Positions 57,601-64,000 of a stretch of 64,000 nt of DNA are shown in pieces. Under the pieces are notes generated by a model. It had not been told where the DNA came from and did not search any database. It worked only from the letters and a program-made list of their open reading frames with translations. The DNA comes from Lunularia cruciata (lineage: Eukaryota; Streptophyta; Marchantiopsida; Lunulariales; Lunulariaceae). Where the stretch lies: positions 5,772,001-5,836,000 of the forward strand of contig OX419762.1 of the NCBI GenBank assembly GCA_948567375.1, read 5' to 3'. Positions within the stretch are counted from its first letter, which is position 1. Each line of letters starts with the position of its first letter. The position numbers and the translations under genes are program-made.

Positions 57601-57810
57601 TTATCGGTGGAGACATTAGAGAAGAGTGGGTCGAGAGATGAAGAGTTAGATAGGTTACCCACTAGTGCAATTTCAGCTTAGGAAAGAGAATTGCTGGATC
57701 TGATAGAAGAAGTAGAAGATATGAGACCCAAGGAAAAAATAGTAGGAAGTAAAATTACTTCGGGTTCGGGTTTGAAAGCCGATGACGAAGTAGACATCGG
57801 ATCGGAGTAG
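54672..57810 (+). pseudogene. LTR-encoded protein, long form, interrupted
   Basis: Proposed start MGGGKKNSEFTVRIHAIWRL (54672), about 165 bases after the TATA box; the frame is open further upstream (to 54480) but that part would be near the transcription start. Residues 1-270 are basic and helical (YKVESYKDPVKRGIVS, KKHQAVFFHKLFAGEPINWA, HYIVPFAVHFYLRLNLLNS); about 280-445 is a Lys-rich then Glu-rich linker including EEEEEEEV; the rest (from 56703) is coiled coil. Breaks: the D LTR at 56011-56702 with about 30 coding bases lost beside it, TAG at 57001-57003, and TAG at 57679-57681 where C has CAG. The natural end is 57810. Total about 820 codons. The N-terminal domain faintly recalls plant transposon-associated or Athila ORF1-type helical domains, but I cannot confirm that. 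Confidence 0.75.
56011..56702 (-). repeat. Family D solo LTR inside G2
   Basis: Reverse complement D LTR from 'tgtgagccggcctgtc' to 'cacaaatgggtgttaca', 692 bp, with the TATA box (tatataaac, minus strand) near 56214-56223. Flanks aaaaa and agaag do not match, so no target duplication; comparison with G1 shows about 30 bases of G2 missing at the junction. Confidence 0.88.
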
Positions 57811-58655
57811 TAACAGTTTTGAGATTTGAAGAGGCAGATATGAAGAGGTGCATTGTCATTTCAGATATGCAGGTTAGAAAAGTTGTTGTAGAACGGTATA
57901 GTTGTTAGAATTGTCAATTTGTTCACTATTTAAGAGTGGCATTTGCAGAGAATTGTTGTTCAGTGCTCATAATTTCTGAGAATAGATAAAGCAAAGTGCT
58001 ATGAAGCAGCGCTTGTCGCTTGAGCTTGATTCCAAGTATCAGCTTTGCAATTGTGTTTGTGAGTGTATGAAGAAATTTGAAGTGCAAGTCAATGTGCTTG
58101 TTGGATGTTGGATTCCATAGCCTTGATCTTCATTCTGTGTGTTTGATCTTGAGTGAAGTGCAATTGGAGCAATGCCTTGATAGATCTGAGAGGAATTGTA
58201 CTGTTGGTAGTATTTCTGCATTTGTGAGTGCAGTGCAAAGTCGATGTGAAGCAATTTTGATCAAGGAAGTTGTGCCTTCAGTGGAGGGGTGGAACACAAT
58301 TTTGAGGCAAAGTCATTTTGCAGTGAAGTGCCGTTTTTGGGAGAGCCTAAATCATCACAATCAAGATTGTTTGGAAAGAATTGAAGGAGTTGTGATTAAG
58401 GAGTGTTACTTTGTGACAAGACTGCAAGTCAGTGCTTGTTACTCTCTTCTAGGTGTGGTTTCTACCTGAGAGATTAAAGATGCAATCAATAGGAACTGCA
58501 AGGGTTACTGTTTGACTTCATATTTGGACATTTCTGACTCGTATCTTTGCGGGAACAAACTTTACTTACTCGATTACCGCAAAAGTGATATTTGCCGGGT
58601 TGTCACATCATCCCTCACCAGATTGCCAATATGGTCTATAGGAGGTTGTCTCCTC

Positions 58656-59159
58656 TCAATAGTCAATACTGAAACCCATGAGGTATAGCACTACTCCACC
58701 AACTAGCACATCATATGACTTAGCTATGGTCGCAATAGCTTGAGCTCTCACCATCGAGCTTTCAATTGGATGACAAGGCTGAACTTGGACAACAAGCTCT
58801 CCATGTGTGATGGACTGGGTCAAACTACTACCTAGAGATGTTTGAATCTGAAATGGACATCTCTCCACATCGGTCTTTTGTAACTCCAAACCAAGTGAAC
58901 CAACCTTCCCCAACATAAGAGGTTGCGCACTAGAGTCTAATAAGACTCTCAATGGTGTATAGATCTTCCCTAAAGGTCCCACCAAATAGAATATCCCCCT
59001 TTGGTTATCCAATAAGATAACACCAAGTGTGAACCATGCTCTCTCAAAGGCCGGTCTAGTTGATAACTCCTCCAATCTATCCGCTATTGCTTGCCATAAA
59101 CCACTGGTTGCTGAGTGGATCTCATGCTCCTCAACCAAGTCAACTCCAATATCAACCAC
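58656..59159 (-). pseudogene. Protease region of element H
   Basis: Open for 167 codons. It contains LRVLLDSSAQPLMLGKVGSL, with the catalytic Asp kept and Ser for Gly in DSG, ERAWFTLGVILLDNQ, and AIATIAKSYDVLVGGVVLYL then MGFSIDY, the far end of the aspartic protease fold. It joins in register to 54118 and below once G2 is removed. Confidence 0.75.
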
Positions 59160-60567
59160 CTATGCTCTAATAGTAGGGACCACATCATCCCTACCCTCAC
59201 AAAGTGTGGCAGCCAACCAAAACACTAAAGTTGAGTCTGTAACACCCATTTGTACATGTGTGTGGTATTATGATATTTAGCTTGGTATTACAAATGTTTG
59301 AGAGATATTATTTATATAGAGATAAATGATAGTTCTACATTAGTCATGATTAAATAAATTTAATCATAGCTAAGATAGTGAGGACCTTACTTTAGAGGAA
59401 GTGGAAAAGATGAGCTCTACTATTTTGGATTCTAGTGTGTTGACTTGGTATTATTCTTATGTGTTTGGTTTTGAGGAAAGAGTTGATAACTCTTGGGCCT
59501 GCAAGCCTTTTTTTTTGAATTCTTCTATAGTCCAAGGATAGCCCATGTGAAGGAATCCTTGACTTAGTGGTTAGGTCAAGATAAGATCACATGCTTAGTA
59601 CAATATGCCCATGTGGATGGATATTCCTTTTTACTTTTTGATTTTATTTGACTTTTAGCCTAGTAACTTGAGTTACTTTAGTAATTAGTAACTTTGGAAC
59701 GTAACTTTTTCACAAGTATATAAACAAGAGGTGAGGAGGTACTCAATGCTTCTTGCAAACATTTTCTTTCCTCTGGCTTGCACACTCTCAAGGCATACTC
59801 CCTACAAAATTCTCTCTTGCAAAATTGTTCCTTTGGCCACTGTCCTGCACAAGAGCACTTCCAAAATTTTTCCCTCTCTCCTTCCATCACAGACCAAGGC
59901 CAGCCAAACTCTTCAAACTGTCTCTGCTCACTTCTGTCATAGACAAGCCCTCTGTCAACTCAAAAAATCCTCTCAAGCTCTTTGTTGTCCTATCAATGGT
60001 TCACTGATTTCTCCTCAAGCATCTCATGAATCCCACTTTTCTCTCTCGAAGTATAATTGTCTATTCCTCATTAGCCAAATTCCTTCACTAGAAATAGAGC
60101 ATCTTCTTGAAATTTCTCTTCATGCTCTCAACAGTCACACTTTCCTCTCTCAAAGTACTACTTTTTATTCCTCAAGCCCAGTTCTTGCTAAGCATCTCCT
60201 CAAAAACCCTTCGTTAAAATCTAACAGAGCATCTCTCTTGAAATTTCTCCTCATCATTTTCCTCAAGCCTTGTCACTTCGAAACCCTTCTTTCAGTCCTC
60301 ATTCCCAGCTCACCTAAACACCTTCCGTGACATTCCTCCTTGGCAGCCTTCAGCACATCTCACAAAAATATGCCATACTCCTATCTTTCAACTCAAGCTC
60401 CACAGTGCCTGCAAAAATGTTCTCTCCTTTGATTGTCCTTCCTCTCCTTCAACATTTCTTTCTCAACAGCCTTACCTTTGCAAAACCTTCCTTCAGTCCT
60501 CCCGTCTAGGAAAAATTCTTGAGCTCTCTCACATCTTTCTATCCCGCCCTGTCACAAGTCAAGACTC

Positions 60568-60783
60568 AGCAAACCCTCAAAAATTTTCCTCTCTTGTACT
60601 CCTACCACAGTTCAAGTCTAAACCCTCACTCAAAAAATTTCTTCTTCTCTGTCCTCCTGTCACAGTTCAAGCCCAAGCAAACACTCAAAAATTTTCCTCT
60701 CTTGTACTCCTACCACAGTTCAAGTCCAAACCCTCACTCAACAGAATTTCTTCTTCTTTGTTGTCCTAACTCAGTTCACGCCC
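60568..60783 (+). repeat. Tandem duplication, 108-bp unit
   Basis: Two adjacent copies (60568-60675 and 60676-60783) sharing 'ctcaaaaattttcctctc' and 'cctaccacagttcaagt'. Confidence 0.8.
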
Positions 60784-61184
60784 AAGCAAACACTTGCTGA
60801 ACTCCTTCTCCCCCTCCTGTCCAAGCAGAGCATCCCTAACACAAAAGTACCCATGTCAATGGCTACTGCTCAGGGAAGCAAACCTTTGAAATTCTCTCCT
60901 TCCTTCCTCTACCATCCCTAACCTTCAAAAAATGTCTCCCTCTCCAGCTCTTTTGGTCCAGCCCAAGCCAACAAACAAAATTTCTCTCTTCTCATGCACC
61001 TTCACAGTCCAGCCCTAACCCTCAAAATCTCCTTCTTTCTTCACTCGTTATCCCCCTGTCTAAACCAGGCCAGCAAACAAAGTTTCTCTCTTCTCACACA
61101 CCTTCACAGTCCAGCCCCAACCCTCAAAAATCTCCTTCTTTCTTCTTTGTCTAGCCCTCATACATTCAAAATTCTCTCCTCTAC

Positions 61185-61825
61185 CCTGCACACTCTCAAG
61201 GCATCAACTTCCTTGCAAAATTTCTCTTGCCTTGCACTCTCAAGCCATAGCTTCCCTGCAAAATTTCTATGTTGCCTCCTCCTCTCTTACTCTTGTTTTC
61301 CCTGCAAAAATTCTCATGCCTACACTCTTCTCATAGTAGTCCTCATACATTCTAAATTTTCTCCTCTGGCCTGCACACTCTCAAGGCATCAGCTTCCTTG
61401 CAAAATTTCTCTTGCCATGTACTCTCAAGCCATAGCTTCCGTGCAAAATTTCTCTATTGCTTCCTCCTTCTTACTCATGTTTTCCTATGAAAATTCTCCA
61501 GTCTACACTCCTCTCACAATAGCCCTCATACATTCAAAATTTTCCCCTCTGGCCTACACACTCTCAAGGCATCAGCTTTGTGTGAAATTTCTCTTGTCCA
61601 CACTCCTCCCACAACAGTCCTCATACATTTGAAATTTTCTCCTCTAGCCTGCACACTCTCAAGGCAGCAGCTTCCCTGCAAAATTTCTCTTGCCCTATAC
61701 TCTCAAGCCATAGCTTCCCTGTAAAATTTCTCTGTTGCCTCCTCTTTTTCACCTGTTTTCTGTGCAAAAACTCTCATGTCTACACTCCTCACTCCTGCAC
61801 AGTCCATGCCTTAAAAAAAATCCCT
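61185..61825 (+). repeat. Tandem array, unit about 185 bp, four copies
   Basis: Units start at 61185, 61370, 61553 and 61648 with 'cct(g/a)cacactctcaaggca'. The third is cut to 95 bases. Each unit holds a second 'tctcaagccatagcttcc' half, and a single related motif at 59779 suggests the array expanded from within the LTR. Confidence 0.85.
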
Positions 61826-62443
61826 TTCTTTTTCCTTCTGTCCTTTCACAAGCCATGACAAGTCCTTCCAAAATTTTCCTCTTCAGTCCTCCCTTTTGGC
61901 AATACTCTTCAAGGCCAATCTCCTAAAGCCCTATTTCCTTCCTTGCTATTTCTAGTCATAGACCAATAGATTTCTCTCAAAACTTCCCTTCGTTGTCCAC
62001 TTGTCACACCTCTGGCACTTACTTGTCACCTCTCCTATGGGAAAAAATTCCCCCCCTTGTCCACTGTCTGTCCCAACCTTCTCAAAGGCCTTCTTTGAGA
62101 ATTCTCTTCACATATCAAGCACTCCCCAACCAACATTTTGGGAAGTTCCCAAAAATAATTCTTTTGCTCAAAGTGCCCCAAATAAACTCTTGAGATCCTT
62201 TTGCTCAAAAACACTAAATGAAATACCCACATAAGACTTATTTGCTCAAACAACACCAGATAAAATATTCTCTCAAGATTTACTTACTCAAATAACACTA
62301 AATAAATATTCCTAGGATTCCAATTCTATAAACAAGTCATGGTTGGTGTATCACAAAGTTGTGTAACACAAAGAAACTCTCAAGCTTAGGTATCACAAAG
62401 GGAAGATCCAGAGCTCATCAAATGGCACCAATTGTCTGTGAAT

Positions 62444-63060
62444 CATTTTCTTGATGACGGTGGATGGCAAGTACCACACATATGTTTTTGGAGAATATGC
62501 TCCACTTCATATTCCTCTGTGCCATCAATGAGTGTTGGACAAGGTCAAATGTCTTGTGTAGAATGACACTAGCCTGATTGGGGAGCATATCTGTGTAGGA
62601 GGGAAACATGGAATACTAGATAGACCTTCATGTGTGGTGGTAGCTCAAGATGATAGGCCACAGCATCGACTCAACAAAGAATAGAAAAAGGCCCAATAAA
62701 ATGAGGTCTGAGCTTACAAGGTCCAACTAATGTGAGGTTGGTTGTCAAGAGCCACACCTGATCCCCAACATTGAACTCCATGTGTTTATGGTGTGCATTA
62801 GCGTATTGCTTTTGTTGATTTTGCGCAATCTATAATTTGCACTTGGCGTGCTCCATACTTTGTTGGATTCTAGAAACAAATGTGTTGATTGCATTGACCT
62901 TGGTAGCCACCGGAACAATCTTCATCAAGCTAGAAGGTTTGAATGGATGCTCCATACATGAGGAAGAACAGAGAGACATGGGTGGATGCATTCATCTAAT
63001 TGTTGTAAGCAAATTCCACCAACAGGTTAATCTTAACCTCTACCACCAAGTTGTTTGCTA
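62444..63060 (-). pseudogene. Integrase end of element F with core deleted
   Basis: LVVEVKINL at the RNase H end is joined directly to LVEFAYNN, which in A lies about 1.4 kb further on. Then MEFNVGDQVWLLTTNLTLVG and LRPHFIGPF (GPF/Y), and the start of the chromodomain linker (DLVQHSLMAQRNMKWSIF). It diverges at about 62444. Confidence 0.75.
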
Positions 63061-63095
63061 TTAGCATGCAGGTGAATGCATCTGCAAGTTGCTTC

Positions 63096-63413
63096 TTACC
63101 TTCTACATAGGTGATTGTCATGTTGAAGCGTTGTTGCCACTCTGCCCACCAAATTTGGTGACAAGATACCCTTTTGCGTCTTGAAGTAGACTAGAGTTTT
63201 GTGGTCTGTCTCTACTACAAATGCCTTCTCGCCTAGATAGTGCTTCCAATGCTTGCTTGCAAGGACAATGGTCAGCTCTTCTTGTTTTGTGGTGTGGTAG
63301 TTGTGCTCTACCAGTAACAAATTTTGAGAAAAATATGCAATTGGATGCCATCCGTCATACCACTCTTGTTGTAGGACTACTCCTATTGTTACGCTTGATG
63401 CATCTATAGCCAA
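63096..63413 (-). pseudogene. RNase H of element F
   Basis: AIDASSVTIGVVLQQE, HPIAYFSQNLLLVEHNYHTT, KQEELTIVLASKHWKHYLGE, VVETDHKTLVYFKTQKGIL. All catalytic positions in view are kept. The cleanest K-family RNase H here. Confidence 0.85.
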
Positions 63414-63763
63414 CTTGATTGGACGTTTTGGGTCATATCACTTCAATATTGGTGCATGTAGCATGGCGGCTTTCAATTCTTGAAAGGCCAACTCTTGTGC
63501 GGTTCCCCATGTCCACTTCTTCCCCTTGCCAAGTAGTGCCGTTAAAGGCTATGCAACCTTGGAGAAGTCCTTGACAAATTGACAAGAGAACCTTGTCAAC
63601 CCCAAGAAGCTCTTGAGTTGAGTCTGATCTTCTAGGGAACTCTATTTTTGAGTGACCTCTATTTTATTTGTCAGTACTTGATACCCTTGGCACTTACTCT
63701 ATGCCCCAAGTAGTCTACTTCAGACTTGCAAAACTCACACTTTGAGATTTTGGCATACTATCT

Positions 63764-64000
63764 TTAAATCTGGAGGACTTCTTGTAGATGTTGTTTGTGC
63801 TCCTTCATTGTGCTACTATATACTAAGATGTTGCCTAGGAAGAAGATAATAAACTTATCCAAATATGGACAAAATATGTCATTCACTAGACTCATGAAAG
63901 TGGCAAGTGCGTTGATGAGACCAAAAGGCATCACAAGATACTCGAAAAGGCCATACCTAATTTGAAAGGCAGTTTTGTACACATCCTCCTCTACAATTTG
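63764..64000 (-). pseudogene. Reverse transcriptase of element F (partial)
   Basis: Open to the window edge: TAFQIRYGLFEYLVMPFGLI, NALATFMSLVNDIFCPYLDK, FIIFFLGNILVYSSTMKEH. The active site FLDDILVYS reads FLGNILVYS, so both Asp are gone. Confidence 0.8.

Larger units (their letters stand above)
54124..58607 (+). mobile_element. G2: family G solo LTR carrying the long LTR reading frame
   Basis: Starts tgtggtacccaca and ends gggttgtcaca, with a perfect target duplication TCATC (54119-54123, 58608-58612) in element H. Without the inserted D LTR (56011-56702) it is about 3.79 kb. No gag-pol, so a true solo LTR. It contains a TATA box tataaaa at about 54507 and the best preserved long LTR reading frame in the window. 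Confidence 0.93.
49130..59237 (-). mobile_element. Element H: PHD-finger gypsy, split by G2
   Basis: Minus strand, in order from 59237 down: protease (59159-58656), the G2 insertion (58607-54124, target TCATC), linker, RT (about 52440-51600), RNase H (51590-51010), integrase (50950-49640), PHD finger (49540-49400), and an end shared with J (49240-49140). The 5' part with gag is cut off by the D-like LTR at 59238. Stops and frameshifts are frequent, but the RT active site YIDDILVYS is intact. Confidence 0.82.
59238..62397 (+). repeat. D-related long LTR with different R/U5 region
   Basis: The first 500 bases (tgtaacacccatttgtacatg ... tatataaac at 59717-59725 ... ggtgaggaggtactca at about 59738) match the D LTR. 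After that the sequence is unrelated to D: pyrimidine-rich, with tandem repeats, until about 62397 ('ggtatcaca'). The likely end is set by a tRNA-Asp-like primer site (tggcaccaattgtctg) near 62423. It truncates H and seems inserted in F's chromodomain region. End uncertain by some tens of bases. Confidence 0.55.
62444..64000 (-). mobile_element. Element F: K-family chromovirus, runs off the window
   Basis: Minus strand: RT from 64000, RNase H, a stub of integrase, the GPF/Y module and the start of the chromodomain region, cut at about 62444. About 1.4 kb of integrase present in A (roughly 5945-7395) is missing at 63040-63060. Confidence 0.8.

Noticed and set aside
54124-58607. G2 as a fragment of a host gene with its own promoter
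   Set aside because: Both ends are exact family G LTR ends and TCATC is duplicated on both sides, so it is a retrotransposon LTR.
59731-60330. A 199-codon open stretch on the plus strand
   Set aside because: Ser/Leu/Pro-rich translation of pyrimidine-rich repeat sequence in the D-related LTR body; overlapping frames are open too, no domain, so low complexity explains it.
60994-61632. A 212-codon open stretch on the plus strand
   Set aside because: Reads through the 185-bp tandem repeats; the openness comes from lack of purines in stop codons, not coding selection.
1-64000. tRNA, rRNA, riboswitch, CRISPR or bacterial operon features
   Set aside because: None of the needed sequence or structure patterns seen; the window is plant nuclear transposon sequence.

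Overview
The window is a stack of nested LTR retrotransposons from a nuclear plant genome. Everything recognisable is Ty3/gypsy: chromoviruses with a chromodomain and a tRNA-iMet-type primer site, OTA-type (Athila/Tat-like) elements with a tRNA-Asp-type primer site, and a third gypsy group whose integrase tail carries a PHD finger. Base composition is AT-rich and CpG-poor, most reading frames are broken, and only one short CpG-richer stretch looks like host gene sequence. That fits a plant with a very large repeat-packed genome. A gymnosperm or other giant-genome lineage is my guess, not something the sequence proves. I found no rRNA, tRNA, CRISPR array or intact host gene. I name families here: K and M (chromoviruses), G and D (OTA), H (PHD gypsy).

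Layout. Element B (K, +) spans 1-40652 and is the oldest host. Its leader received a second K element, A (301-8762, duplicated target GTTGG). A itself holds a family G solo LTR (1239-2737) and a family D solo LTR (6235-6912). B's integrase received element E (M, 13165-39641). E's 5' LTR received a family G solo LTR in reverse, G1 (13279-34085, target GTAAC). G1 in turn received element D (15141-22218) and element C, a full-length family G copy (23192-33190, target TATTC). This is four levels of nesting. Right of B lie J (family H, +, about 40653-43660), a non-transposon stretch with a K solo LTR (44248-44815, target TCTAG) and a gene fragment on the minus strand (47608-48251), then H (family H, -, about 49130-59237). 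H is interrupted by a family G solo LTR, G2 (54124-58607, target TCATC), which holds a D solo LTR. The end of the window has a D-related long LTR with internal tandem repeats (59238 to about 62397) and a K element, F (-), running off the edge.

The most unusual thing is in family G. Its LTR (about 3.8 kb once insertions are removed) carries, downstream of a TATA box, a long reading frame of roughly 820 codons: a basic helical N-terminal part, a Glu/Lys-rich acidic linker, and a C-terminal coiled coil. The same frame is recognisable in three LTR copies, and element C carries an in-frame deletion version that is still open for 242 codons. A solo LTR of this family is therefore a promoter plus a gene. 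I know of no plant LTR retrotransposon described with a protein of this kind in its LTR, but I could not search.

None of the elements seems able to move by itself now. C is the best preserved, with five premature stops and a changed reverse transcriptase active site. All of these look like C-to-T or G-to-A changes, as expected from decay of methylated cytosines.
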